DNA of 64,000 bases, taken from assembly GCA_019155185.1 (NCBI GenBank), contig CM032817.1, positions 12,927,472-12,991,471 on the forward strand, given 5' to 3'. Both the position numbers and the translations under genes were made by a program. Source of the DNA: Beaufortia kweichowensis. Taxonomy: Eukaryota; Chordata; Actinopteri; Cypriniformes; Gastromyzontidae. Below the pieces are notes generated by a model, which was given only the letters and a program-made list of their open reading frames with translations, had not been told where the DNA came from and searched no databases. Below, piece after piece: positions 10,762-24,523 of this stretch (its first letter is position 1; the number at the start of each line of letters is the position of its first letter).

Positions 10762-11329
10762 CAGTGTTGCCGATTTAGCGACTTTTCAGACCCCTTTAGC
10801 GACTTTTTTTTTTAAAAAGCGCCTAGCGACAAATCTAGCGACTTTTGGACAAACCTTAGCAACTTTCCAAATGCCGCCAGTACTGTCCTGCGAGCGCGAG
10901 CGAGGTCTTGCTTTCCCGGTACAGCAGTTACACCTCTCCCTGTGTCTGCTCTGATCAGTGAGGGCTGGCTCCAGATGAGAGGAGCAGCACTTTCCAGCGA
11001 CTGCACGGCATCTGACATAGACGTGAATGAGCTGCGCATGTGCAAACGGTGTTGCCACGGACCAATCACTTACCTGCTTCTCCTTTGTTTGAAATAAAAC
11101 TATTTAATTTGACCGTTTCTTCTTCGTTAATTGATAACAGTTTTATACTGGACATTATGTGCGCACGGATTAGGGGAAACAGTTATAAAGTACAACCATT
11201 AGGCAGAATGCAAACACGACGTCATTACGTCATTAATATGCAAATTTACGCATGACGTCACTTAGCGACATTTAGCGACTTTTCGGGCAGACTTTAGCTA
11301 CTTTCCATTGAAAATAGTTGGCAACACTG
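10762..11329. mobile_element. Non-autonomous hAT-like element in satellite, copy 1
   Basis: A 568-bp non-satellite block with ends CAGTGTTGCC and GGCAACACTG, flanked by perfect 8-bp duplications GCCACGTT (10754-10761 and 11330-11337). An 8-bp TSD with CAG...CTG tips fits the hAT superfamily. TAGCGACTTTT words are repeated near both ends, plausible subterminal transposase sites. There is no transposase ORF; the small frames inside show no hAT motifs. Confidence 0.85.
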
Positions 11330-12255
11330 GCCACGTTATTTTGCCACATCATTGCCAAAACTAGCCCAGACACATTATAATACAACTGGGCCACATTTGT
11401 AACATTACATTTGGGCCACTATAGGCTCAAACCCACATAAGCCAGCACTAACTTTGCCACATCATTGCCAAAACTAGCCTAGGCACAGTATAATACAACT
11501 GGGCGACATTTCTAACATTACATTTGGGCCACTATAGGCTCAAACCCACATAAGCCAGCACTAACTATGCTAGATTGTTGCCAAAACTAGCCCAAACACG
11601 TTATAATACAACTGGGCCACATTTGTAACATTACATTTGGGCCACTATAGGCTCAAACCCACATAAACCAGCATTAACTGTGCTAAATCTTTGCCAAAAC
11701 TGGCCCAGACACATTAAAAAAACAACTGGGCCACATTTGTAACATTACATTTGGGCCACTATAGGCTCAAACCCACATAAACCAGCATTAACTGTGCTAA
11801 ATCTTTGCCAAAACTGGCCCAGACACATTAAAAAAACAACTGGGCCACATTTGTAACATTACATTTGGGCCACTATAGGCTCAAACCCACATAAGCCAGC
11901 ACTAACTGTGCTAAATCATTGCCAAAACTAGCTCAGACAAGTTATAATACAACTGGGCCACATTTGTAACATTACATTTGGGCACTATAGGCTCAAACCC
12001 ACATAAGTCACCACTAACTGTTCTAGATTGTTGCCAAAACTAGCCCAAACACGTTATAATACAACTGGGCCACATTTGTAACATTACATTTGGGCCACTA
12101 TAGGCTCAAACCCACATGAGCCAGCACTAACTTTGCTACATCATTGCCAAAACTGGCCCAGACACATTAAAATACAACTGGGCCATATTTGTAACATTAC
12201 ATTTGGGCTACTATAGGCTCAAACCCGCATGAGCCAGCACTAACTTTGCCGCGTT

Positions 12256-12805
12256 CAGTGTTGCCGGTTAGCGACTTTTCAGACCCCTTTAGCGACTTTT
12301 TTTTTTAAAAAGCCATAAAATCTAGCGACTTTGGACAAACCTTAGCAACTTTCCAAATGCCGCCATACTGTCTCTTGAAGGAAAGGTCTTGCTTTCGGTA
12401 CAGCAGTTACACCTCTCCCTGTGTCTGCTCTGATCAGTGAGGGCTGGCTCCAGATGAGGAGGAGCAGCACTTTCAACGACTGCACGGCATCTGACATAGG
12501 CGTGAATGAGCTGCGCGTGTGCAAACGGTGTTGCCACGGACCAATCACTTACCTGCTTCTCTCCTTTGTTTGAAATAAAACTATTTAATTTGACCGTTTA
12601 AATCATTGATAACAGTTTTATACTGGACATTATAATGCGCCCGGAGGGGAAACAGTTATAAAAGTACAACCATTAGGCAGAATGCAAACCACGACGTCAT
12701 TACGCGTCATTAATATGCAAATTACGCATGACGCCACTTAGCGACATTTAGCGACTTTTCGGGCAGACTTTAGCTACTTTCCATTGAAAATAGTTGGCAA
12801 CACTG
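12256..12805. mobile_element. Non-autonomous hAT-like element in satellite, copy 2
   Basis: Second copy of the element at 10762, with the same ends and flanks GCCGCGTT and GCCCACGTT, which are the original duplication with small changes. It arose by duplication of the host satellite block rather than by transposition, because the flanking monomers match those of copy 1. Confidence 0.85.
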
Positions 12806-13839
12806 GCCCACGTTATTTTGCCACATCATTGCCAAAACTAGCCCAGACACATTATAATACAACTGGGCCACATTTGTAACATTACATTTGGGCCACTATA
12901 GGCTCAAACCCACATAAGCCAGCACTAACTTTGCCACATCATTGCCAAAACTAGCCTAGGCACAGTATAATACAACTGGGCGACATTTCTAACATTACAT
13001 TTGGGCCACTATAGGCTCAAACCCACATAAGCCAGCACTAACTATGCTAGATTGTTGCCAAAACTAGCCCAAACACGTTATAATACAACTGGGCCACATT
13101 TGTAACATTACATTTGGGCCACTATAGGCTCAAACCCACATAAACCAGCATTAACTGTGCTAAATCTTTGCCAAAACTGGCCCAGAACATTAAAAAAACA
13201 ACTGGGCCCACATTTGTAACATTACATTTGGGCCACTATAGGCTCAAACCCACATAAACCAGCATTAACTGGTGCTAAATCTTTGCCAAAACTGGCCCAG
13301 ACACATTAAAAACAACTGGGCCACATTTGTAACATTACATTTGGGCCACTATAGGCTCAAACCCACATAAGCCAGCACTAACTGTGCTAAATCATTGCCA
13401 AAACTAGCTCAGACAAGTTATAATACAACTGGGCCACATTTGTAACATTACATTTGGGCACTATAGGCTCAAACCCACATAAGTCACCACTAACTGTTCT
13501 AGATTGTTGCCAAAACTAGCCCAAACACGTTATAATACAACTGGGCCACATTTGTAACATTACATTTGGGCCACTATAGGCTCAAACCCACATAAGCCAG
13601 CACTAACTGTGCCAGATCTTTGCCAAAACTGGCCCAGACACGTTAAAAAAACAACTGGGCCACATTTGTAACATTACATTTGGGCCACTATAGGCTCAAA
13701 CCCACATAAGCCAGCACTAACTGTGCTAAATCTTTGCCAAAACTGGCCCAGACGCATTATAAAAACAACTGGGCCACATTTGTAACATTACATTTGGGCC
13801 ACTATAGGCTCAAACCCACATAAGCCAACACTAACTGTG

Positions 13840-16800
13840 CTAGATCATTGCCAAAACAAGCCCAGACATGTTATAATACAACTGGGCCATATTTGTAACA
13901 TTACATTTGGGATACTATAGACTCAAACCCACATGATCCAGCACTAATTTTGCCACATCATTGCCAAAACTGGCCTAGACACATTATAATACAACTGGGC
14001 GACATTTGTAACCTAACATTTGGGCCACTTTAGGCTCAAACCCACATGAGCCAGCACTAACTGTGCTAAATCATTGCCAATACTAGCCCAGACACGTTAT
14101 AATACAACTGAGCCACATTTGTAACATTACATTTGGGCCACTATAGGCTCAAACCCACATAAGCCAGCACTAACTGTGCTAAATCTTTGCCAAAACTGGC
14201 CCAGACGCATTATAAAAACAACTGGGCCACATTTGTAACATTACATTTGGGCCACTATAGGCTCAAACCCACATAAGCCAGCACTAACTGTGCTAAATCA
14301 TTGCCAAAACTAGCCCAGACACATTCTAATACAACTGGGCCACATTTGTAAAATTTCATTTGGCCCACTATAGGCTCAAACCCACATGAGCCAGCACTAA
14401 ATTTGCCACATCATTGCCAAAACTAGCCCAAACACATTCTAATACAACTGGGCGACAATTGTACCATTACATTTGGGCCACTATAGGCTCTTCAAACCCA
14501 CATGAGCCAGCACTAACTGTGCTAAATCATTGCCAATACTAGCCCAGACACGTTATAATACAACTGAGCCACATTTGTAACATTACATTTGGGCCACTAT
14601 AGGCTCAAACCCGCATGAGCCGGCACTAACTTTGCCACATTATTTTGCCACATCATTGCCAAAACTAGCCCAGACACATTATAATACAACTGGGCCACAT
14701 TTGTAACATTACATTTGGGCCACTATAGGCTTAAACCCACATGATCCAGCACTAACTTTGCTTCATCATTGCCAAAACTAGCCCAAACACGTTATAATAC
14801 AACTGGGCCACATTTGTAACATTACATTTGTGCCACTATAGGCTCAAACCCGCATGAGCCGGCACTAACTTTGCCACATTATTTTGCCACATCATTGCCA
14901 AAACTAGCCCAGACACATTATAATACAACTGGGCCACATTTGTAACATTACATTTGGGCCACTATAGGCTTAAACCCACATGATCCAGCACTAACTTTGC
15001 TTCATCATTGCCAAAACTAGCCCAAACACGTTATAATACAACTGGGCCACATTTGTAACATTACATTTGGGCCACTATAGGCTTAAACCCACATAAGCCA
15101 ACACTAACTTTGCTTCATCATTGCCAAAACTAGCCCAAACACGTTATAATACAACTGGGCCACATTTGTAACATTACATTTGTGCCACTATAGGCTCAAA
15201 CCCACATAAGCCAACACTAACTGTGCTAGATCATTGCCAAAACTAGCCCAGACGCATTATAAAACAACTGGGCCACATTTGTAACATTACATTTTGGCCA
15301 CTATAGGCTCAAACCCGCATGAGCCATCACTAACTTTGCCACATTATTTTGCCACATCATTGCCAAAACTAGCCCAGACACGTTATAATACAACTGGGCC
15401 ACATTTGTAACATTACATTTGGGCCACTATAGGCTTAAACCCACATGATCCAGCACTAACTTTGCTTCATCATTGCCAAAACTAGCCCAAACACGTTATA
15501 ATACAACTGGGCCACATTTGTAACATTACATTTGTGCCACTATAGGCTCAAACCCACATAAGCCAACACTAACTGTGCTAGATCATTGCCAAAACTAGCC
15601 CAGACGCATTATAAAAACAACTGGGCCACATTTGTAACATTACATTTTGGCCACTATAGGCTCAAACCCGCATGAGCCAGCACTAAGTTTGCAACATTAT
15701 TTTGCCACATCATTTCCAAAACTAGCCCAGACACATTATAATACAACTGGGCCACATTTGTAACATTACATTTGGGCCACTATAGGCTCAAACCCACATA
15801 AGCCAACACTAACTGTGCTAGATCATTGCCAAAACAAGCCCAGACATGTTATAATACAACTGGGCCATATTTGTAACATTACATTTGGGATACTATAGAC
15901 TCAAACCCACATGATCCAGCACTAATTTTGCCACATCATTGCCAAAACTGGCCTAGACACATTATAATACAACTGGGCGACATTTGTAACCTAACATTTG
16001 GGCCACTTTAGGCTCAAACCCACATGAGCCAGCACTAACTGTGCTAAATCATTGCCAATACTAGCCCAGACACGTTATAATACAACTGAGCCACATTTGT
16101 AACATTACATTTGGGCCACTATAGGCTCAAACCCACATAAGCCAGCACTAACTGTGCTAAATCTTTGCCAAAACTGGCCCAGACGCATTATAAAAACAAC
16201 TGGGCCACATTTGTAACATTACATTTGGGCCACTATAGGCTCAAACCCACATAAGCCAGCACTAACTGTGCTAAATCATTGCCAAAACTAGCCCAGACAC
16301 ATTCTAATACAACTGGGCCACATTTGTAAAATTTCATTTGGCCCACTATAGGCTCAAACCCACATGAGCCAGCACTAAATTTGCCACATCATTGCCAAAA
16401 CTAGCCCAAACACATTCTAATACAACTGGGCGACAATTGTACCATTACATTTGGGCCACTATAGGCTCAAACCCACATGAGCCAGCACTAACTGTGCTAA
16501 ATCATTGCCAATACTAGCCCAGACACGTTATAATACAACTGAGCCACATTTGTAACATTACATTTGGGCCACTATAGGCTCAAACCCGCATGAGCCGGCA
16601 CTAACTTTGCCACATTATTTTGCCACATCATTGCCAAAACTAGCCCAGACACATTATAATACAACTGGGCCACATTTGTAACATTACATTTGGGCCACTA
16701 TAGGCTTAAACCCACATGATCCAGCACTAACTTTGCTTCATCATTGCCAAAACTAGCCCAAACACGTTATAATACAACTGGGCCACATTTGTAACATTAC

Positions 16801-17830
16801 ATTTGTGCCACTATAGGCTCAAACCCGCATGAGCCGGCACTAACTTTGCCACATTATTTTGCCACATCATTGCCAAAACTAGCCCAGACACATTATAATA
16901 CAACTGGGCCACATTTGTAACATTACATTTGGGCCACTATAGGCTTAAACCCACATGATCCAGCACTAACTTTGCTTCATCATTGCCAAAACTAGCCCAA
17001 ACACGTTATAATACAACTGGGCCACATTTGTAACATTACATTTGGGCCACTATAGGCTTAAACCCACATAAGCCAACACTAACTTTGCTTCATCATTGCC
17101 AAAACTAGCCCAAACACGTTATAATACAACTGGGCCACATTTGTAACATTACATTTGTGCCACTATAGGCTCAAACCCACATAAGCCAACACTAACTGTG
17201 CTAGATCATTGCCAAAACTAGCCCAGACGCATTATAAAAACAACTGGGCCACATTTGTAACATTACATTTTGGCCACTATAGGCTCAAACCCGCATGAGC
17301 CATCACTAACTTTGCCACATTATTTTGCCACATCATTGCCAAAACTAGCCCAGACACGTTATAATACAACTGGGCCACATTTGTAACATTACATTTGGGC
17401 CACTATAGGCTTAAACCCACATGATCCAGCACTAACTTTGCTTCATCATTGCCAAAACTAGCCCAAACACGTTATAATACAACTGGGCCACATTTGTAAC
17501 ATTACATTTGTGCCACTATAGGCTCAAACCCACATAAGCCAACACTAACTGTGCTAGATCATTGCCAAAACTAGCCCAGACGCATTATAAAAACAACTGG
17601 GCCACATTTGTAACATTACATTTTGGCCACTATAGGCTCAAACCCGCATGAGCCAGCACTAAGTTTGCAACATTATTTTGCCACATCATTTCCAAAACTA
17701 GCCCAGACACATTATAATACAACTGGGCCACATTTGTAACATTACATTTGGGCCACTATAGGCTCAAACCCACATAAGCCAACACTAACTGTGCTAGATC
17801 ATTGCCAAAACAAGCCCAGACATGTTATAA
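13840..17830. repeat. Higher-order tandem duplication, about 1.98 kb unit (two copies)
   Basis: A distinctive monomer boundary (CATTGCCAAAACAAGCCCAG) occurs at about 13860, 15838 and 17814, spacings of 1978 and 1976 bp. Between these points the order of monomer variants is the same, including insertions of a TTTGCCACATTATTTTGCCA extra segment. Only a few small differences were seen (for example an extra TTC near 14492), so this duplication looks recent. Confidence 0.9.
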
Positions 17831-20800
17831 TACAACTGGGCCATATTTGTAACATTACATTTGGGATACTATAGACTCAAACCCACATAAGACAGCACTA
17901 ACTATGCTAGATTGTTGCCAAAACTAGCCCAAACACGTTATAATACAACTGGGCCACATTTGTAACATTACATTTGGGCCACTATAGGCTCAAACCCACA
18001 TAAGCCAGCACTAACTGTGCTAAATCTTTGCCAAAACTGGCCCAGACACATTAAAAAAACAACTGGGCCACATTTGTAACATTACATTTGGGCCACTATA
18101 GGCCCAAACCCACATAAGCCAGCACTAACTTTGCCACATCATTGCCAAAACTAGCACAGAAACGTTTTAATACAACTGGGCGACAATTGTACCATTACAT
18201 TTGGGCCACTACAGGCTCAAACCCACATAAGCCAGCACTAACTGTGCTAAATCATTGCCAAAACTAGCTCAGACAAGTTATAATACAACTGGGCCACATT
18301 TGTACCATTACATTTGGGCCACTATAGGCTCAAACCCACATAAGTCACCACTAACTGTTCTAGATTGTTGCCAAAACTAGCCCAAACACGTTATAATACA
18401 ACTGGGCCACATTTGTAACATTACATTTGGGCCACTATAGGCTCAAACCCACATAAGCCAGCACTAACTGTGCCAGATCTTTGCCAAAACTGGCCCAGAC
18501 ATGTTAAAAAAACAACTGGGCCACATTTGTAACATTACATTTGGGCCACTATAGGCTCAAACCCACATAAGCCAGCACTAACTGTGCTAAATCATTGCCA
18601 AAACTAGCTCAGACAATTTATAATACAACTGGGCCACATTTGTACCATTACATTTGGGCCACTATAGGCTCAAACCCACATAAGTCACCACTAACTGTTC
18701 TAGATTGTTGCCAAAACTAGCCCAAACACGTTATAATACAACTGGGCCACATTTGTAACATTACATTTGGGCCACTATAGGCTCAAACCCACATAAGCCA
18801 GCACTAACTGTGTCAGATCTTTGCCAAAACTGGCCCAGACACGTTAAAAAAACATCTGGGCCACATTTGTAACATAACATTTGGGCCACTATAGGCTCAA
18901 ACCCGCATGAGCCAGCACTAACTTTGCCACATTATTTTGCCACATCATTGCCAAAACTAGCCCAGACACATTATAATACAACTGGGCCACATTTGTAACA
19001 TTACATTTGGGCCACTATAGGCTCAAACCCACATAAGCCATCACTAACTATGCTAGATTTTTGCCAAAACTAGCCCAAACACGTTATAATACAACTGGGC
19101 CACATTTGTAACATTACATTTGGGCCACTATAGGCTCATACCCACATAAGCCAGCACTAACTGTGCTAAATCTTTGCCAATACTGGCCCATACGCATTAT
19201 AAAAACAACTGGGCCACATTTGTAACATTACATTTGTGCCACTCTAGGCTCAAACCCACATAAGCCAACACTTACTGTGCTAGATCATTGCCAAAACTAG
19301 CCCAGACATGTTATAATACAACTGGGCCATATTTGTAACATTACATTTGGGCCACTATAGGCTCAAACCCACATGAGCCAGCACTAACTTTGCCACATCA
19401 TTGCCAAAACTGGCCTAGACACATTATAATACAACTGGGCGACATTTGTAACATAACATTTGGGCCACTGTAGGCTCAAACCCACATAAGCCAGCAATAA
19501 CTTTGCCACATTATTTTGCCACATCATTGCCAAAACTAGCCCAGACACATTATAATACAACTGGGCCACATTTGTAACATTACATTTGGGCCACTGTAGG
19601 CTCAAACCCACATAAGCCAGCACTAACTATGCTAGATCATTGCCAAAACTAGCCCAGACATGTTATAATACAACTGGGCCACATTTGTAACATTACATTT
19701 GGGCCACTATAGGCTCAAACCCACATAAGCCAGCACTAACTGTGCTAGATCATTGCCAAAACTAGCCCAGACATGTTATAATACAACTGGGCCATATTTG
19801 TAACATTACATTTGGGCTACTATAGGCTCAAACCCACATAAGCCAACACTAACTGTGCTAGATCATTGCCAAAACTAGCCCAGACACATTATAATACAAC
19901 TGGGCCACATTTGTAACATTGCATTTTGGCCAATATAGGCTCAAACCCACATAAGCCAGTACTAACTGTGCTAGATCATTGCCAAAACTAGCGCGGACAT
20001 GTTATAATACAACTGGGCCATATTTGTAACATTACATTTGGGCCACTATAGGCTCAAACCCACATGAGCCAGCACTAAATTTGCCACATTTTGCCAAAAC
20101 TAGCCCAGAAACGTTATAATACAACTGGGTCACATTTGTAACATCACATTTGGGCCACTATAGGCTCAAACCCACATTAGCCAGCACTACATTTTGCCAC
20201 ATCATTGCCAAAACTAGCCCAGAAACGTTATAATACAACTGGGCCACATTTGTAAGATTACATTTGGGCCACTATAGGCCCAAACCCACATAAGCCAGCA
20301 CTAACTGTGCCAGATCTTTGCCAAAACTGGCCCAGACACGTTAAAAAAACAACTGGGCCACATTTGTAACATTACATTTGGGCCACTATAGGCTCAAACC
20401 CACATAAGCCAACACTAACTGTGCTAGATCATTGCCAAAACTAGCCCAGACATGTTATAATACAACTGGGCCATATTTGTAACATTACATTTGGGCTACT
20501 ATAGGCTCAAACCCACATGATCCAGCACTAACTTTGCCACATCATTGCCAAAACTGGCCTAGACACATTAAAATACAACTGGGCGACATTTGTAACATAA
20601 CATTTGGGCCACTTTAGGCTCAAACCCACATAAGCCAGCACTAACTGTGCTAGATTGTTGCCAAAACTAGCCCAAACACGTTACAATAGAACTGGGCCAC
20701 ATTTGTAACATTGCATTTTGGCCACTATATGCTCAAACCCACATAAGCCAGTACTAACTGTGCTAGATCATTGCCAAAACTAGCGCAGACATGTTATAAT

Positions 20801-21496
20801 ACAACTGGGCCATATTTGTAACATTACATTTGGGCTACTATAGGCTCAAACCCACATGATCCAGCACTAACTTTGCTACATCATTGCCAAAACTGGCCTA
20901 GGCACATTATAATACAACTGGGCTACAATTGTACCATTACATTTGGGCCACTATAGGCTCAAACCCACATAAGCCAGCACTAACTGTGCTAGATCATTGC
21001 CAAAACTAGCCCAGACATGTTATAATACAACTGGGCCATATTTGTAACATTACATTTGGGCTACTATAGGCTCAAACCCACATGATCCAGCACTAACTGT
21101 GCTAGATCATTGCCAAAACTAGCCCAGACATGTTATAATACAACTGGGCGACAATTGTACCATTACATTTGGGCCACTATAGGCTCAAACCTTAATAAGC
21201 CAGCACTAACTGTGCTAGATCATTGCCAAAACTAGCCCAGACATGTTATAATACAACCGGGCCACATTTGTAACATTACATTTGGGCCACTATAGGCTCA
21301 AACCCACATAAGCCAGCACGAACTTTGCCACATCATTGCCAAAACTAGCACAGGCACATTATAATACATCTGGGCCACATTTGTAACATTACATTTGGGC
21401 CACTATAGGCTAAAACCCACAAAAGCCAGCACTAACTGTGCTAGATCATTGCCAAAACTAGCACAGACACGTTATAATACAACTGGGCCACATTTG

Positions 21497-22290
21497 CGTC
21501 TGCTTGTGAGGGCCACATTTGGTTTATACAAAGATAAGTGCTTGTCAAGTGTGCCACATTTTTGCCAGTGGTGGACCATATTTGTTATGTAATATTTGGG
21601 CCATATTCATCATTTACCACATGGGCCACGTTAGGTTCACATTCAGATTACAAATTGCTGTGAGTACCGCATCTTTGCCTAAAAAGGCCCACACGTGACT
21701 TGTTATATTCGGGCCATATTTTCTACTTTACATGTGGGACACTTCAGTTTCACATCCACTTTGCCTGGGCCATAGGAATTGCCTGAAGTGGCCCACATGT
21801 GTTTGCTATCTGGTGTGGAAATGTAAATTTGAGGATCACTTTAAAATTAGTCTCTTTATTCCCCCCATCCTTACACAAACTACTAAAATGATATACATTG
21901 CATTGGAAGAACATAGGAACATGGGGTTGCTCCTAGGACGTTTACCCATTATATCCCACTGAGTTGGTGACCATTTGCTCATGATTCAATCAAAGGTCAA
22001 ATGGCGTTGTCAGGAAGGGACAACAGGCCCGAGGTGTGAACATTTCTTTATCTCTATGATAATGAAGCGGTCTCAGTAAGGGTGAGTGAGACTCCAGGAT
22101 CTGAGGAGAGTCTACTACCTCTCTGTCCATTGTTTCTATTGTCACCTAAATGCTTTGTTACCATTTCAAGGGACTGCCCCTTGAAATGTCTATAAATGCA
22201 ATGTGTTTAGACTTCAAATTAGACTTGATGACTGCAGCGCCCGTGCAGTATGCTCTGATTTGAAGACTCGCTATCTACAATAAAGACTAC
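21497..22290. other. Decayed satellite edge, then LTR-like sequence
   Basis: From 21497 to about 21830, words such as GGGCCATATT and GGCCCACA recur with imperfect spacing, so this is a strongly diverged arm of the satellite. From about 22010 a different sequence contains CTATAAATGC (about 22190) and AATAAA (about 22281) some 90 bp apart, the layout of an LTR promoter and poly(A) signal, but ends and TSD were not found. Confidence 0.4.
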
Positions 22291-22406
22291 TGCTCAAGGG
22301 TCAAACGCTTCACGTTTCTGTGGTGTAGCAGTTTTCTCCGTGATGTCCTTAGGGTCCAGTTGGTTATGCCCAGTCATAGAGAAATAGTGTTTCGACCCTC
22401 TCATAA

Positions 22407-22634
22407 GCTGTGTCCCAATTAGAAGGATGCAGACTTCGCGCAATGAATCCCGGGATAGCCTCGGCTGCGAACGCATTCATTCGTTCTATTCTTCGAAGCC
22501 AATGGAAAGAATGACGCATTTTGAGGCTGCATTCGCAGCAGCCTTCGAATTGAGACAGCCTTACCGGCCTTCAGTCACGCTGCTGTGCAGCAATCGGTCT
22601 TGAAATGCAGCCTTAGAATTGGAACACAGCTCAC
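22407..22634. mobile_element. MITE with AGCTGTGTCCCAATT ends
   Basis: A block of about 228 bp bounded by AGCTGTGTCCCAATT on the left and AATTGGAACACAGCT on the right, inverted with one mismatch or so. The interior has TTCGAA and GCTGC-rich inverted words. It has no ORF. The target duplication is not clear, so the superfamily is left open (Harbinger or hAT type are possible). Confidence 0.6.
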
Positions 22635-23674
22635 GTAAATTTCCCAACTAGATGTCAAGATATTGTTATAATAACCAAATACGATCAAATACAGCTGTTC
22701 AGCAATTCCCCGAGACATAACACAGCACATGAACGAGGCATTTTTCATTGAGGGTAATGGAGAAGTTGCCATAATATGGCGGCGCTGTATACATATGATC
22801 CAGCACCAATGCACTACACTCGTTCACAACATTATCAATTAATGTACACACCGCTGTCTTAGCCAGTAGTGTTGAAATTGTTACATTAAGCACCGCTGAA
22901 ATTCCGCCTTTAGAGAAGGTGCTGGGCCCGTTTCCACATTGTATTAAGGTGTGTTTTTGGTCCAACATGGTATGATATTTAGTCCATGTGACAGCATGCA
23001 TACCTGTGTCCATTCTGAACCAGTAGAGTATTATTTACACGTAAGGCGCACATGAATACCAATCCATGTGTCAACCTTTGACTCCAACCTCGTTTCCTTA
23101 TCGTTAAAGGGAGGAGCTAAAGCAACAAAAACAAGATGGCCAATCAACTTGCACGTACGTTGTGGACTGCACGTAGAGTGTAGTGTATTAAGAGAGGAGG
23201 GTCTATTATTATTATTATTATTATTAAATAAAATGAACCTTTTCAGACAAAAACCGATAGTATCATTAATACATCAATTTGATTTAAAGCATCAGTATGT
23301 AAAAAAATTCTCACATTAAATACAGCAGTAAATTGTAATACAATATAGGATTCACATTGTACAAACTAATGTACATTTACTCAACACATTTCTGCACTTA
23401 CTAACTATTGCCTTTTTATTTGAGAACAGAAAGGCATCTACAGCCACCCGACAAGACCAAAGGTATGAATAACCTTGTTGTGTAAATGTGTAAAAGTCTT
23501 CGTAGGTTAATATACATAAAAATGCATTTGTGTTAATGTCTGCTTAGCATGGCTTGCAGTGAACCTTCTTACTGGACACTGAGAAGAAAGGCAAAAGCTA
23601 ATGCTGAAAAAAACTGCAGTCACTAGAGGCAACACCATGGAGAAATGAGTCTGGTAACACCTGTCAAATTGAAG
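22635..23674. other. Non-coding; nothing recognised
   Basis: Contains a short (ATT)n run at about 23203-23226 and overlapping minus-strand open frames at 22575-23013 that resemble no protein family. A CACTAGAGGC word occurs at about 23621. No RNA gene or repeat boundary was identified. Confidence 0.4.
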
Positions 23675-24110
23675 AATTTATGGACTGCCTTTCTCATATT
23701 GATGAGACTGAATACAGGAACCCAAAAGAGCACGTCACACCTCTCTGCATCTCTCTCCATTGGCTACCGGTTGCTGCCCGCATTAAATTTAAATCATTAA
23801 TGCTGACATTTAAAACCATCACAAATTCTGCACCCTCATACTTTAACTCTCTTCTACATACCTACAACCCATCCAGAACCCTACGCTCAACGAGCGAACG
23901 TCGACTGGTGGTACCCTTACAGAAGAGCACTAAATCTCTCTCAGCTCTTTCTCCTTCTCTGTCCCCGGCTTGTGGAACAATCTCCTAACATAATCCTGTT
24001 CTGCCACATCCCTCACCTCCTTTAAGAAACAACTAAAAACACACCTCTTCCACGAAATCCTGACATCATAATAAAAAAAAACTCTTCTTTCCTCTACAGG
24101 CACTTATCTA
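23675..24110 (+). pseudogene. L2-clade LINE, C-terminal fragment
   Basis: An open frame at 23680-23988 encodes HVTPLCISLHWLPVAARIKF, then LTFKTITNSAPSYFNSLL, YNPSRTLRS, the conserved end of L2/CR1-type LINE ORF2 downstream of the RT domain. It is 5' truncated, with the frame lost after SPACG. After 23990 the strand still reads as fragmentary L2 (CFKKQLKTHLF-like), ending near 24110 at TATCTAGCACTGCAAAAC. Related fragments lie at 35575-35822/41591-41715 and 53338-53670. Confidence 0.75.
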
Positions 24111-24122
24111 GCACTGCAAAAC

Positions 24123-24523
24123 TGTTACCGTGCAGATGAGACAGACACAGAAATTCAGATCAAGTAGTTTACTTATCTTCTCAGAAAATGTCCTCACTTT
24201 AGAGGGGAACAATACAGGCTTTCAATCCTTGGGACAGGTTCAGATATACAGAATAACGTTACACGTCAGAACAGAACCCGGCTAATACAACAAAAACACC
24301 AGACAATAAACTGAACAAAAGACAGGGCTTAAATAACACAAGTAATAAGTCCAAAATCATAAGGAAACAGACGGTGCAGGTTTACGTGGCTGAGTGACAT
24401 TGATTGATGGCAGGTGCGTGGAGTGCAAAGGAATATGGGAATTGAAGTTCTTAACAGTCCGGGGATGAAGAGCGGGTGACGTAATGTAGCAAACCCAATG
24501 CTGAAGGCATCGACTCCGTAACA
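24123..24523 (-). mobile_element. Solo LTR (family 1, minus orientation)
   Basis: On the minus strand it begins TGTTACGG and ends TCTGCACGGTAACA. The 5' part aligns with the LTR at 9597, and the 3' end matches that of 52594-52985 (TCTGCACGGTAACA). No target duplication is visible (AAAAC versus ATTGC). It sits exactly between the L2 fragment and the 181-bp tandem array. Confidence 0.65.

Larger units (their letters stand above)
10599..13587. repeat. Higher-order tandem duplication, 1.49 kb unit (two copies)
   Basis: Positions 10599-12092 and 12093-about 13587 carry the same series of monomer variants and the same nested hAT-like element at matching positions (offset 1494 bp). Copy 2 has scattered small indels in the element and monomers. 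The duplication therefore happened after the hAT-like insertion. Confidence 0.85.
10490..21496. repeat. 11 kb satellite array, about 113-bp monomer
   Basis: Roughly 95 tandem copies of a monomer read as GGGCCACTATAGGCTCAAAC, then CCACATAAGCCAGCACTAAC, a variable GCTAAATCATTGCCAAAACT part, then an AACTGGGCCACATTTGTAAC part. Spacing between successive GGGCCACTATAGG words is about 112-114 bp (for example 11526 and 11639). Since 113 is not a multiple of three and stops occur throughout, it is non-coding; small ORFs are accidental. Monomers fall into recurring variant types that repeat in fixed order over parts of the array (see the higher-order units). Its right side fades into diverged copies after 21496. 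Confidence 0.95.

Noticed and set aside
19384..19623. 79-codon minus-strand frame in the satellite
   Set aside because: The monomer of about 113 bp is not a multiple of three; the frame exists by chance over two monomers.
22699..23013. 104-codon minus-strand open frame
   Set aside because: No recognisable domain, overlapping competing frames, no splice or promoter context.
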